From the NCBI GenBank assembly GCA_034769895.1, contig CM068367.1, positions 120,503,927 to 120,567,926 of the forward strand: DNA of 64,000 bases, in the 5' to 3' direction. A model generated the notes under the pieces. That model made no database searches, was not told where the DNA came from, and saw only the letters and a program-made list of their open reading frames with translations. Each line of letters starts with the position of its first letter. Position 1 is the stretch's first letter. This document shows positions 31,683-49,705 of the stretch, one piece after another. This DNA comes from Magicicada septendecula. Taxonomy: Eukaryota; Arthropoda; Insecta; Hemiptera; Cicadidae. Made by a program: the position numbers and the translations under genes.

Positions 31683-33224
31683 GGGTGGGAAGATGTACAC
31701 AGAAAGTTGGTGAGAAGGTACTCTAGGAGAGGGAAAGTGAAAAAATAAGACAGTTAGGAGAACAGTTAGTGGGCCTGTAACATGGAAAACCACAAGAGAA
31801 TTTTTTTTAATTAGGCCTATTACCTCTTTTACATAAACAAGATGTATTTAGATTATGCTGCTTTCTTTTCTCCAAAATATTCTAAACAAATGAATCATTA
31901 CACTTCTGGTAGTGGCTATAATACCAACAACGGCTACCTCATTACTTAGCAGTGGATTTTGGCTGGGGGGGAGGGCGGTCAGAATTAGCAGGTGGAGGTA
32001 CAGGAAACGCTGATTCCCGAATAGGGACGAGGAAGGAAGTGACTAACCGATCATGCTTCCGAATATATTGGTACGTCGACCAAGACGGAGAACAACGAGG
32101 AGGAGGAGGAAGAGGGGACCGGGCCGATGTAAGACGGGGAAATGGAGGAGTTTATTAAGATTTAATGTCATTGCCGCCAGTTTTGATCCCCAATGGATTC
32201 ACATTCCATCCGACTGGCAACCAGCCTGTACTACACGCTACGCGTCTTCCTCTTCCCCCTGCCCCATCTTCCTTCTTACTGCACCGACATCCCTTTACAC
32301 TAATTCCCGTTACTGCTGCTATTTCTTCGTCTTCCGTGCCTAAGTTATGCTTGTACAGTGTGATTTATATGAACAAGAGTAAGGGGGCGTTTACAAGAAA
32401 GAGACGAGGCACAGCGCGCGGGCGACTGGATGGGGACGGGGGAACTTGGAAAGCAAATAATATTGTCTAAATGGTTCTCTCGCTACGCGTACGAAGTATG
32501 CGCGTGTGAACCGACACACACACATACACACACACGCCGCGTTCATATAAATGTGTACAAGAAGTCGGTTGCTTTCCATCTAACAAAATGTCTCCCCAGA
32601 GAACAGTTGTAGCAATCAGAAACTAAGGTAAAACCGGCCGTACATATGGCTGAGTGTTTCCTGGCTCACAATACACAAACAAGGGCGCAATCTACGCAAT
32701 GAATCATTTACCTCTTCGCTGATCAATTACACGCACGCGGGCAGCGACGATTCCTATAATACTGCGATAACTGGTAATGTTATAAATCTTTGATGGCAGT
32801 ATATAGGTCTTATATGGGAAAACTTTGCTAAATGGCAGTGTTCAGACCAATTTAGCTGGCCAAAGATTTAAATACACCTCTACCCAATGAAAGGCGTGAT
32901 AGTTGCGACCTTTTTTGATACGAAAATTGTGAAACTTTTCCTCTCTATTTCGTTGCTTCTTTAATACAAAACACTGGTCATCATTTAATCTAAGTTTAAG
33001 ACTTTTCTGGTAAGTCCCTTTGTAAATTTTAATTTCACAAGGTTACATCCTTCTATATTACATACGTAGAATGCCCGCTGTTTGGACTGAGGGACTGGAG
33101 AGTCACATCGCGTCAGATCGGGGCCGTTTGAGAAGGCTTCTGGAGGAGGATACGACTTAGCAATGAGTTGTAGCATCGATGATGATGATGATATATAATT
33201 TATTACAACATTTGCATTCAATTT
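30961..33224. other. No gene recognised; purine microsatellite at about 31605-31680
   Basis: GGA then GA repeats at 31605-31680. GC-richer sequence at 31950-32420 gives open frames of about 100 codons on + with Arg-rich simple composition. No family resemblance, so not called as genes. Confidence 0.5.
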
Positions 33225-37699
<4,475 letters not shown>

Positions 37700-38165
37700 T
37701 TAGTAGGCTAAAACCGGTCCTGATAGTTTGGCATGGAAGTGAAAAATGGGTACTGACACAGGGCAACCTGTTACGACGTGCATCTTTTGAAAGGAAAATA
37801 CTTAGGAAAAATTATGGACCCATTAGGGAAGTTAGAAAGTGGAGAATAAGGTACAACAGAGAGCTCTATGAGTTATATAGATTGCCTGATATTGTGACAT
37901 CAATTAGGGTAGCTAGGCTGAGATGGGCAGGACATGTACAAAGAACGAATGACGAGGATGTTCTTAAGAGTATTATGAAATGCACACCAGAAGGAAAGAG
38001 AGGACGTGGAAGACCCAGACTACAATGGATTGATGGAAACCTAGATGTGAAAGTACTTGGAGCGAAAAATTCGTGGACATTGGTTGAGGATAGGGAAGTC
38101 TGTAGGAGGATCCTGAGGGACGCTAAGGCCCACGATGGACTGTGGAGCTACTGATGATGATGATG
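37700..38165 (+). mobile_element. LINE 3' fragment, reverse transcriptase C-terminus (family 1)
   Basis: An open frame of about 150 codons carries the usual non-LTR retrotransposon C-terminal blocks: GSEKWVLT, FERKILRKNYGP, ELYELYRLPDI, RVARLRWAGHVQR and GKRGRGRPRLQWIDG, ending AKAHDGLWSY. A run of TGATGATGATGATG follows the stop, like the short tandem tails of RTE-type LINEs. Upstream catalytic domains are absent, so it is a 5'-truncated copy. The frame is open throughout, suggesting moderate age. Confidence 0.85.
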
Positions 38166-41079
38166 TTGGCACGAGAAGTGACACTGTGTATTACTTCGGC
38201 GCAACACTACCAAAAGATTGCCCATCTCTGACGTGTAGTATAGTAGTAATATAGGCCTATACTATAAGTGGTATTGAAAACAAAGATCAATTTAAAGTTT
38301 TCATTAAATAATTTATTTTACTTGTAAGCTCCAAAAATTACTTCTCTAACTGACTACGCCGTTTCCTACAGAACATTTACGTGTAGCGAAGTGTTAATGC
38401 TTCTTCTATTACTTCACAGTCTACTAAGGTACCAACCACTAGAAACCTGATCTTGATCTGATGAGCGCTTTCGGCTTCCACATCGTAACAATCCAACATA
38501 CTTTAAGACGAAGACTGATCAAATAGTTCGTGAAAATTTATATTTCCCTCTCTAGAATTGGCTGATACCAATAATATTTTTTTGAGATGTTGGTACCCCT
38601 GTTTGAAACTGAGCATTAACCTTTCAGTAACACAATTCCCAGGAGTTTAATACTGACCCACTGCAACCTCCATGTAATTATTTTCAGCCAAAGAATGTAT
38701 AAAAAAAACCGGAAGCCGTTTACTAACTCAGTCTAGACGTCGCGGACTTGCACCCCTAATACCATTAACATACATAAATCACTTAAGTCAGCAATCGATT
38801 CTTGTATACTAGGGTTGTTTTTTTCCTAACAAAACCGCCTTTCCAAAAAAGTCCTCCTGTATCTCGCGTTCACAACGCGACTCGGTCATTAATTTTACGA
38901 TTAGTTAGTATTTAGATCAAGGGTTTACGGCTCGTTCGCTCGTATTTCATAGTTCACGTAAATAAAACAAGGAACCAAACTTCAGGGCGTGTAGACAACA
39001 AAGAATGGCCTTGTGTTTCGCAGTTCTGCCTTTCGTTATAAACACCCGTGTTTACTGCCACAGATGACTTAACAGTCGTTAATAAATCTTTAAAATGCTC
39101 AAGGTCAGAGTTCATGAAATAGTGCCGACATCTCGGCCTTAACATGTTACTTACTGACGCACAGAATAACTGTCGACCATCATCAGGAAGGATGTGTGCA
39201 CGAATCCATTTGATACAGTTCACATCGTTTACGAGTGAAAAGCAAATTCAGGTCATTATAACGTATAGTCACTATATCGTATGTGGAGTTTTAAGAACTT
39301 CAATACTAGTTCCTATTGACCTATTTTTAAAGGAACAAAGTATATTGTACGTACTTTTACTTCGCAGCTGAAACTTAATTAGTAATTAAACACTTTTATT
39401 TATGATTATACTTGGAAAAAAATCGTAACACAAAAACTATAGTTCTGATGTATTCATCAAAAAATTCGTTTTCCTTTCAAGTTATTTTTGTCATGAAATT
39501 ACATCACTCAAAGTTAGTGCGCAAAATAGTTGTTTATTTATTATAAATTTTTCTACGCTTTGATTCATAATATAATTAACATCTGGAGAACACGAATTTG
39601 GAATCGGCTGAAACAATGTCTGTAAAGTTAATGAAAACACAGTAGTGTTCACCGGTTGACAAATATATTTTTAGCAGTGATGGAGGACTTAAGTCGTCTT
39701 CATCAATAACCTCATATAACTGTCTCCGTTTTCGTTACGATCATCTTTTCATCTATCCATAATCGACGCTATCACGCTTTTATCATCTAGCGTTTCATTA
39801 GTTTCTAAATCTTTGTCGATTTCTTCATATTAATTGAACATTTCAAAGGCACTACTGGATTCTCTAAACGTTTTCTCCTATTGCTGCTCTTCTGACTTTA
39901 ATTGAAATTCAGGATGTCGAAATCAGTTTGCAATAGCAATAAAAATTTCACGAGTCATTGTCTTAATAAAAGATACTTTCTTACTAATTATTTAAAATGT
40001 GGTCGTTGTAACCGGTACTTCTTGTATTAGATGTCATTGTAATGCGATATCTGCTGTAGTTCATTCAACGTGTTCGTTAACGAAGAAAGTACGTTGTTCT
40101 TTAGTTTTAGTTTTAGTTGTTCTTGGAATTAACGGCGGATGCACAGAACGAAAAATTAAATGGCTATAACAGGCTACCTCAGACAGCAAAAACTGTCACC
40201 CAGTGACAAAATTTAGTGACTTTACATTTAGTGGCTCGTGAAGCATATTACAAAAACATAGCTTAGTAAAAATTATGGTGCGGAAATGAAGTTTCTTCTG
40301 TGTGTCAAGGGATGGGTCATCTCGGTATGAGGACGTCACGGAGACCCGGAACATCTGTGCAATCCCTATCGTAATCCTATCAATAAATCACTTAGAAAGC
40401 AGGCTGTCTAGATAGGAAAGGTTTCGTACACACACGCAAAGGGACGTTGAATGACCACGTAAAGGATGACATAATCTTGGAGACCGGAACTTGTGAATTC
40501 ACGTAAATCTCCAATTGAGAAAGGAAAGGAGAAGAATACGGATTAAAAAAGTGAAAGAAGAAGAAGAAGAAGAAGAAGAAGAAGAAGAAGAAGAAGAAGA
40601 AGAAGAAGAAGACCAAACAATTTAAAATATAAATGTCACTTGTTCAGTCATATGATTTTCGGTAAAACATTTTGTTCTATAAATATACCAAAAGCAACAA
40701 CAGATGCACAATAATAATGACAAACGCCCGCAATTAATACAGTTGTTATTAGTGTGCTACTTACGTAGATCTTATCGCTGCTTGCTACCGTTCCGGTAAA
40801 ATTTACATAAAACTCAAACTGTATTAATACAACAACAGGTAATCGTTACGTGCAGGGTACATTTAATACCCTTATTTACATAAACCTTCATTACGGCTAA
40901 GCCGTGTAATCCTTGTGCGCAATATACATAATTACTTACCAGCCCGGTACGGGTGGAAGAAGAGGGTAAAAATTCTACCGAAATAAAAATAAATTTAAAT
41001 TAAATTAAACGGAAACAGAAAAACGCGAAAAATCGCGACAGCAATAGCTACAGAAGCAGGAAGAGCAGAAGAGATGTGA
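38166..41079. other. No gene recognised; (GAA)n at 40555-40611
   Basis: No coding family, tRNA or shared repeat was recognised apart from the GAA tract. Confidence 0.5.
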
Positions 41080-41225
41080 CTAAGTAATGCGTCTGCACTG
41101 AGCGTCGCGACGGCGTGCGTCCCTCTCTTTCCTTCTGCTCTGCTCTGTTTCCTTGTCCTTGCCCTTTTGGCACGGCTCCAAAACATTTTGTCAAGTTCAC
41201 TGTACCTTGCCTAATGTAATGTTCT
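41080..41225 (+). repeat. Dispersed repeat F, copy 1
   Basis: Matches 55085-55235: GCGTCGCGACGGC, CTTGTCCTTG.CC.TTTGGC, CC.AAACATTTTGTCA.GTTC and CCTAATGTAATGT blocks in the same order and strand. No coding frame is conserved. Confidence 0.6.
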
Positions 41226-42479
41226 CCTCTTCTCTCTAATCGTTTTTTTTCTTTAGGCGCGACGTTCCCCTTTTATGCACATCATTGAATTACCATTAAC
41301 AAGGTGTTCAGAGAGTGGCGGTATAATAATGATATTACTACTATTAGAACGACACAGGAAAAAGTATGTTTTTTTTATAATGGAAATGAATGAAAATTAT
41401 ACTGGTATCATCATTCTGTTGACTGTTCGTTTGGGGACATTAATCCTTTATTTTTCAGTAGATTGAAAAATCTAACTATCGTTACGCTCATGAGAGCTTT
41501 CTTTGGCCCTGTACTGATGTCTAAAAAAATATTATTTGGGAAAAATTAGACGGCTACGAAACACATACTTAACCTGTACAAATTTCTGGACTAGCTGGGA
41601 TTCGATCGATCAGGCTCACGCAAAGTAAGCATCCACAGTGTTGCTAATACACAGATTTTCCATTAGGCCTATAACTCTGCGTTAAACACTACGTCGTGCT
41701 CTTACTAGGTTGATTTAATGTCGTTCGAATACTACATATATTATAATGTAAGCGCTAAAGGATCAAACGAAATCTGAAACTTCTTTTGGTGTTTATAAAA
41801 ATTAAGCTTCAGTAATGATAAAACTAAACTTATAACAAAATAACAAAGTACTATAAGAAAAAAAGATAACAGAATTATAGTTACATAGAAATATAAGATT
41901 GAGAAAAACAGAAATCAATTTAGTGTATGGCTTTATTTAAATAAACCAGCGTAGCCTGTCACATTTAATTCAACTAAAGTGTCATTTATAGCAGAAATAA
42001 TTTACGGCTCTAATGATCAAAACAAAGTCATTTTTAAAAAATAAATCTTTGAATGCACTAAGGTACTTCAAGTCCTGCGCAGAACTCAACGCCTTAGAGT
42101 AGGTTAGATACAGTAGCGCCTCTTACAACATACATAGAGTAGGTTAGTAGGTTAAATGAAGACTACATAAATAAATAATCCTCTAGTGTGGACAACATCC
42201 ATACTGTTACAGGAGAGAGATACAACTCATGAATAGATGAGAATTCAATTACAACTATAAAAGAGATGAGGCGATGAAAAGGAGGTAACTAGAAGCCGGC
42301 GCTGGGAGAACAGAGGTTTACAGTTGAAGAAAGAAAGGAAGAAATACACTTAAGAAAAGGGGGGAATCTACGATGAGGGTAGAAAACCTTATGTGTATGG
42401 TAAGCACAGAAGTGTTCCACTGGCTGAATTAGCACAGATATGAACGACAAAACTATATAAGAAGAGAGAAAGTATACAA
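41226..42479. other. No gene recognised; weak tRNA-like word near 41590
   Basis: On -, GATCGAATCCC near 41590-41600 is a good B-box, but no A-box or fold supports a tRNA gene. The GA-rich stretch 42240-42480 may be upstream remains of the following LINE fragment. Confidence 0.4.
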
Positions 42480-42803
42480 AAATGGAGTATTATCAGGAAG
42501 TAAGAAGAAAGGTGTGTGCTGTCATTTAGAGGCGCTGGAGATCCCTAAGAATTTATAGACGGGACAGAATTTCAGATGAAGAAATTAGAAGAAGTATGGG
42601 TATATACGGATCTTTGTTTCAACATATTGAAAGGAACCAGTCGATTTGGTACGGCCACGTCCAGAAGAAGGGGTGGGGTGTGAGATTTCTAAAAGAAAGT
42701 GATTTCTTCCCCATCCAGTGGATTCCTCCCCATCATTAGAAGCGGGGAAAACCCAGAAAATCCTGGAAAGAAAGCCTATTAAGAGCCGTGTGCACGACAC
42801 AGG
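42480..42803 (+). mobile_element. LINE 3' fragment, reverse transcriptase C-terminus (family 2)
   Basis: One frame reads RRDRISDEEIRRSMG, then IERNQSIWYGHVQKK, WIPPHH and KRGKPRKSWKESLLRA, the C-terminal pattern of insect endonuclease/reverse-transcriptase LINEs. Stops interrupt the frame, for example just after WIPPHH. The same family lies at 54345-54815 on the other strand. A TA microsatellite follows. Confidence 0.75.
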
Positions 42804-42831
42804 CATATATATATATATATATATATATATT
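42804..42831. repeat. (TA)n microsatellite
   Basis: TA run next to the LINE fragment. Confidence 0.9.
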
Positions 42832-45800
42832 TATTATAACGATTCATATAGTCGACCTATCAGATCGTTATATGAAAGTGTCAAACTGTGCTAGTCTAGC
42901 GGCGTAAGCAAGAGAGAGAGAGGGAATAATCTAAGCCATCTCTGTCTAACCTCGCCACTGCTACTACTGACGCGTGCACAGACATGAAATTTTATTCAAT
43001 TAATTTTATTTATTAAAACTGCAATATCTTCAAAACTAATAAATATACGGCAATTCTGAAACCTGCATAGTGTTCAGCAATTAAAGCTCTATAAGTAGCC
43101 AAAATATCAACTAATATAATTAACATTTAAAGAAGTTATACAGAAGAAGAACGCCAAGAGATATAACTAGTACGAATTAGGTGTTTTCACACACATACAA
43201 GAAAGACCAAAGCAATAATATTCTGTGGTCAGATCTTTGAAAACACGTTTGCAAATACCTGTAATCAAACGATTTGCAAACAGCGGAAGTATGAAATTAG
43301 CCAGTAATTCTCTACCATCTCAAACTTGTTAAGGAGAGTTTGACCGACCTATTCGATATTGTTTCAAATGGAAAACACATGATTTATTTGGAAAAACCAA
43401 TCACAACCCTGTATTAAGAGTAGACGCTAACTCAGAATGAGGGAATTGATCACTCTTCGTTCGGGCATTAAATAAGCAAGACGTGTGTTAAATACGATCT
43501 CAATTGCACAAACAACGCAAAGTATTTAATTAAATAAACAGTTCGCGAAGTGGTCCGCAGTAGTAGAGGAACTAGTAAAAGTTCAATAAATAATCTCGCT
43601 GCGTAATAACTAATTAATTAATTAAATAATTAATTAATAAATAATTAATTAACAGTGAAGTGACCTGTGTACCAGAATAGCTACAGCATCTGTAATTGTC
43701 CAGGATCATCAGTCAACGTTATTGGTCAACATCATTTCTTCTGAGCCGAACCATCAAAAGGAGTATCTCTACTGATTACTATCTACGGTCGACGCATCAG
43801 TCAGATAAGAAATATATTCATTGATCAATGAACATAAATAACAAAATAAATAATTAAATCAATAAACATTTTTAAAAGACACTATATAAATTCAAATTTT
43901 GTATTTAATTATTAAGATTAGATATAAAGTAATATAGGAGTCTTGAATGGAGAGTGAGGTGTAGGATTGAACGTGCAAATTATTGCAGACCCGTTCTTTA
44001 GCACTGGTTTGGGTGATATATAAATCCCTAAATCAACCAGATAAGAGCAATTGGTCGTTTGGACGTTTTAATCTTCACTTTTCAAGCACACTCATTAACC
44101 AATAAGATTTATGTTAGCCATAAGTCATTAAATTAACTTTTAAAGAAATTAGTTCAATAACAAAGTCATTAATTAAACAAATTTCAACATTATTTAAGAG
44201 TTATTTGTAACGATTCCCCTTAAATATTCCACTCACTGAACGAATCCTGAGACGGTGTGTCTCTGTGCTCTGAGCTAAGCTGAATCCGTGTCATTTGTAT
44301 CTGGGATTTGTTCTGGCGCCCAGGTAAAGTAAAAAGTCACGGGTAAGTAAGATTTGTTCTATCATTATATACAGAAAATAGATAGTTAGACAAAAGGGTC
44401 TTTATAATATTTTTTTTTTTTTTTTTTTTTTTTTGGGGGCGATGCTAAGGATGATTTTGAAGACGGTGATTATTATCCGGTGCTGTATGCTGTAGGTATA
44501 AAACTCTAAAAACGGGCGGAATAAAAGGAAATAGCCTGAAATACAAAGAACGTCCATTCACACTTATAGAAAGAAGAAACCACATCGTATTACATCATAA
44601 CAAATTATCATATATAACATACACACATAATTATAAAAATAAGATTATCGACTTACATGTTTAATGGTAACGTAATTAGTGATTCTTCAACATCGAATCA
44701 ATTCTTCTTAGCTCATTAGTCACGGAACCTGTAACAATAATAATAAATTAAGTATAATGGCTCTAACCAAAACCACCTGCCCTTAATGATAAAAATATAC
44801 ACGTAAAGAATTTATGAATTGATTTAAACAAAACGACATTACCGAACATTAAAAACTGCGCATTAAATTGGAAGCCTTTTTTTGTAGATCGCAAACTCTT
44901 CGATTGCAGAACTAATGTAACAGGTAGTACCGTTCAACTGATTATGGCAGGTCGAGTTTGTCGAACGACTCAGAATAGATAATCGATACGGCTGTATAAC
45001 GGCACGGAAGTCGCAAGATTGATACACCACACAACTGTGGCGTAAACGAAATTATACAACATATCATTATTCGTTCTTGTGTAGGTGACTTTTTTTCAGG
45101 ATTAAATGTAGTATGAAATTAGTTAGCAGTCTTTGAAAAAATGAAACCTGTATTAATTAAATATACAATGTAGTATACATTAATGTAATACCATTGTACT
45201 AATGTTGTATTAATTACAGTACATAAAACATCAAAAATTAGAAACGTCATTACTAATGTTTGCGTTCAACCAGGGCATTTTAGCGTTTATTTTAATACTG
45301 ATTTGGAACAAAAGTTTAGGAAGAAAGAATATTCAACAATATAAGCGAAAATCTACTTACATGTTAGACAAAATGTGGTCTCTTCTGAATAAAACAAGGG
45401 GGTGACATCACAGCTGTAGATTAGGTATACGAGAAGATGTGTACAGTTTGCCTACGGGATGTGACGAGGACAAACCAAGGACGGAAATATGGAGCATGAT
45501 AGGAGTGATAAGATCAATAGTAGGCAGATAGAGGGACTGGAGTTTCAGTGGTATGACACAGTAGACGGCCTGAAAGACGTTATATGGAACCCTAAGAACA
45601 ACTTCATATGGAACATTTTTTCATTAATGGGCAACATATGTTAGACAGTCAGCTGATCATAAAGGCTCCAATAACGTCTATAGAAGGGCAGACCGAGTGT
45701 TATAGAGGGGAAGAATGATCAACCTCAATAAGGAAAGTAGAAGAAAAAGAAGGAGGAGGAGGAGGAGGAGGAGGAGTAGGAGAAGCAGAAGAAGAAGAAC

Positions 45801-46000
45801 CCAAAAAGAATTTACATTTACATGAAAAACTTTAACTTGATTATTTTTAAGAAAGTAAGTCATTTATAATGATTGAACGCAGCATAAATAACTATGCCCT
45901 TGAATATAGTTGGTGTATTGTCAATCACAGACACAAAATAACACATCGTCTTTTTGTCGACTGTATTTACCAAAATTGGAAAATGTTACTTTACTGTATA
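42832..46000. other. No gene recognised; simple repeats
   Basis: AATTAATTA-type tract at 43608-43652, T25 at about 44410-44434, GGA/GAA tract at 45749-45800. No coding family was recognised. Confidence 0.5.
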
Positions 46001-46009
46001 TCTAATCTC

Positions 46010-46142
46010 TAATTTCAATATCCAATTCGTGCTTAGGATTCCTCTACACAAAACCTACCGATACATGCAAAGATCGTCAAGCAACTGTACGTACCGTTCC
46101 GATAACCACAACAGATTACCATCATCAGGACAAGAAAACTAC
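46010..46142. mobile_element. Possible PLE relic with a hammerhead-like motif on -
   Basis: On +, a short stretch YRYMQRSSSN resembles the PLE reverse transcriptase block after YRKPTHTD. On -, about 46104-46134 reads CTGATGA, a GGTAATC...GTTATC stem, then GGAAC. The two strands suggest another inverted PLE remnant, heavily decayed. Confidence 0.35.
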
Positions 46143-47368
46143 TGCAGTAATTCAGCGCGGTAGTTAGCGTGTTTTGTAGCGGGGGGTCGGGGCGTCTCTC
46201 CGTAAACTTGGCAACGCGCCCCTGGGGTCAGTCAGTTTTTGTTTAGACAAAGCCAACGCACCACCTTCTTCCCACCCCGTTTCTGAATTCAGCTGGTTTT
46301 TGTGTTCGCACTTCAACACGGATTCGCAGACCGCGCTTCCCGAAATTAAACGGATTGAAAATAAAATAAGGCTTTTACTTGTTGTAACGTATTCTGTGTC
46401 TGTGTTCTGGATTTATAAATAATACAAAAATAAAACAAAAAATGCGAGAAGTAAAGACGAAGACTCGCAAAATACAATGCTAACCGATGTCGAACAATTC
46501 AGTGGTCAGCGCTGTCGCTTCCAAAGGAAGATGTTACGTGTTCGACGATTTTATCATATGGCGTAATTAGTCATTATTTGTCCATGTACTTATTTAATTA
46601 ATTATAAACTTACGATTGATTTTTAAACTAACTTAAACAAGTACAATACAATCGGGTCATTTCTAGACACCATTTACATGTCAAATTACGAACTCCCCCT
46701 TATACACTTGACACTTGAGGTCAAAAGTGGCAACGCGCTAAGTAGAGGCAGAGGTTTTAATCGAATCGTCAACGGCGAATACGACACTTTGCTGACACAG
46801 ATTCTATTAAGTCGCTGCAGCTCCATCAAAGCGGCCGTGGACAGACTGTGTACTTTAGTGACCGAAGGGCGTCTACAGCGTCCCTAAGGAACGGACGGCA
46901 TTTGGCGCTTTGTTGATTAACGAAGGTGACTATTAATGCACTTTGCACTTTAGCGTGAGAAACATCAACTCCTTACTTGGAGACAATGCAGCGTACAAAC
47001 AGGAAAGCACTATCCGGAATCGCGTTGAACGTGGATTCACCTTCTGTTATGGAGCTGCGATAACTGGTTGTAAATTCTGTGCGGCATTTGTGTTGTAAGT
47101 TTTGGTATAGACGTTGTTCTGCTACTTGTACGCCTAAATTATACGGACGGACACCTAAACTAACCTGCACAAGAACAACATGCTGGAGTCAAACTCACCC
47201 AAGTATTTAATTCGATATGACATATGACGATATGATTACCATATTTATATTTATTTCACTACCCGAGACACATTACCATATTCAAAAAAATATGGGTTCG
47301 GTAGTGTTGTTATTGGTGTTCTTCCCATGACGGAATCTCCATCAGAGTCATTTTTTGGGAAATAGTTT
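46143..47368. other. No gene recognised
   Basis: GC-richer than average, no recognisable protein family. Open frames are at most 69 codons. Confidence 0.5.
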
Positions 47369-47879
47369 TGTTACGCAATAACGGAACACTTTAGGGCAGT
47401 CGGGAGTGTCGTTCTACTCGCTTCTCGACTAGCCCAGAGTGCTTCGTTTGTATCAAAGCCGCCCACTCACGTAACACTCGAGTACCTTCAAGAATGTTCA
47501 AGAGCACTTGAAATACGGAGTATGCTGGCAGCTGCAGTAAGGATGGAAAGTTATTCTCGAACACCAGCACTACCTATATAAGCCACAGCAGCCGGCTTTG
47601 TCAGTCAGTTTACAGTGACCGATTTCTTAGTGCGGATCGAGTCATTAGTGAAAAGTGATTGTTGTGTTATAAGTAGTGCGGAACTCTTTTAACAGTTGAC
47701 ATTATTATTGCATTTGGACAAATTTAACTTGTATTATTATACGAGTATAATCTTGTTGAATAACGTGTTGATTACAAACTGTTATTCGTGATTAATTAAC
47801 GCTGGTGATTAGTGACAACAGTGGTGTCTGTATTTTGTTTCCACTGTATCATACCACGATCAGTGAGACCGTCGTAACA
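47369..47879 (+). mobile_element. Solo LTR, family S, copy 2
   Basis: Starts TGTTACG and ends GTCGTAACA (511 bp). A TATATAAG box near 47575 is followed about 25 nt later by TCAGTCAGTTT, a plausible start region. Aligns with 25987-26525 and 60789-61275. No clear target duplication. Confidence 0.8.
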
Positions 47880-48990
47880 GTATTTATAAACATCGATGCA
47901 GGAGTTATAGAATCTGACCTTCTCCATCACGACTGCTTTACGAACTTGCACTGATAGATGTGTCCATCACTTGTCCATAGGATTAGCAAGACGAAAAACA
48001 TGAAGGAGACGACAGACAACTGTCCAAAAAGAATATTTTGTTACATTCTACACATCAATATTCAATTTTCAGATTAGAACCTAGAATTTAAATACACACG
48101 AATTAGAGCTGAATAAAGTGAATTTTAATTTTATTCATTTTTTTTATCAGCAGTCTATCAGTCTGTTTTATCATAGGATCTGTATCTCTCTGCAGATACC
48201 CGATACCCGCGGTGTATATGTCCATGGGCGCACAAGTTCTAAACTATTGGATCGGAACCCACATTTTAACGCCGGATAAGTAGGTAAGTAGAGAGATGTT
48301 ATTAAACAGGGTTACTACTCTGAATTGAGTAGTTGTCTGAAAGCCGTATTATCTAAGTGGGATACGAACGCTAGCAACACAGTGACTAACCCCATTTCTA
48401 TTAAATATATATCTACTACATCAGTTTGTAAGAATAAACTCCAATCAATATTACTGCCACAAAAATTCGGATTAGACAACAGTCTTAATAAGAATTCCCG
48501 AGAGCTTTAGATGCTAAAAAAAAAAACTATCTACGTATGTATTACTCAGAAATAAACATAGTTATGGGAACGTCTGTTTGCGAACGCCTGTGAGTATTTG
48601 AATTACAGAAAAGGCACAGAGTGAAGGGGTAAGAGAGGAGGTGGGAGAGGATAGTGTCGGACGGACTTGAATATAAATCGAAAATGAAGACGTAGCTGTA
48701 AAGAGAAGGTGCGCGGGCGAAGTGGGGGTTGACCACCTTGTAACTAATGTCTGAGAGCAAACTATTCGTATTAAGGTGACGCCGACAGTCATGTGAAATT
48801 CATGTCCTGCAATTTCCTTACTAATACCTCAGCTCTTCCGTCCACCCACGGCCACTCGTGATTGGAATGACAACTCTCTATCACTCGACATTACACGATT
48901 CTCTAATAGCCTACTAATACCACTATTGCAATTTACGCTATACGAGCGTATTAATATATAGTATTAAATATACCGTTTGAATCTCACTCA

Positions 48991-49072
<82 letters not shown>

Positions 49073-49317
49073 TTCCCCTCTCCTTATCTGTTAGATTTCT
49101 CGTTATGTCCATTTGTCTCTCTATAGACTATATAACTATATAGGCCTAGTATAAGTATTTATAGACTAACTATATAAGTAATACTAGTCTATTCATTTTG
49201 CACACATTTTTGAATTTCAGCTGCGAATAACAATCTGAAAAATCCAATCTACTACAATCTAATCCAAAATCCAATTCACATAAGCAAAAAGCTTGTAACT
49301 ATTACTATAACATTACA
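47880..49317. other. No gene recognised; (CT)n at about 48992-49066
   Basis: Apart from the CT microsatellite nothing was recognised. Confidence 0.5.
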
Positions 49318-49705
49318 ATGTTGCGCCGATACGATTAGGCGGCCTCGGCTGTATGACACTGTTCGTTACACCTCGGAGGCACTGCCCGATTTTTCTACCG
49401 ACAATTGGAACCCTCCCATAAACAGCCTTACAGAACAGGTAACCGGCTCGTTTATATAAGGCAATTCAGCCAGCTGAGTTCTCCGAATGTAACGAAAAGA
49501 CGTGGTGTTAAGAAATTGCGTAAGTGAAAATGTCACGTGTTAAGCTGTTTATTTGTGTAACGGACTGTTGTAATCACTTAATTTAGTGACTTTTATTATT
49601 TACTATGATATCGTGTATCGGACAATAATTGTAGGCCTATAACTAATACGTGTACGCCTATTGTTTAAGGCACGTGTTATTAAAATCTGTATAGATTACT
49701 CTGGC
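49318..49705 (+). repeat. Dispersed repeat G, copy 1 (LTR-like)
   Basis: Shares ordered blocks with 52905-53190: GGAACC.TC.CATAAAC, CAGGTAACCGGC.CG, GTTTATTT, TTTAGTGACTTTTATTAT and GTGTTATTAAAAT. A TTTATATAAGG box about 50 nt before CTGAGTTCTCC suggests an LTR promoter. Ends were not resolved. Confidence 0.5.

Noticed and set aside
31952-32470. Overlapping frames of 68-101 codons with Arg-rich and Pro-rich content
   Set aside because: Three frames overlap in the same GC-rich purine segment, which is typical of composition effects. No family resemblance.
41575-41650. B-box-like GATCGAATCCC suggesting a tRNA gene on -
   Set aside because: No matching A-box, anticodon arm or acceptor stem.
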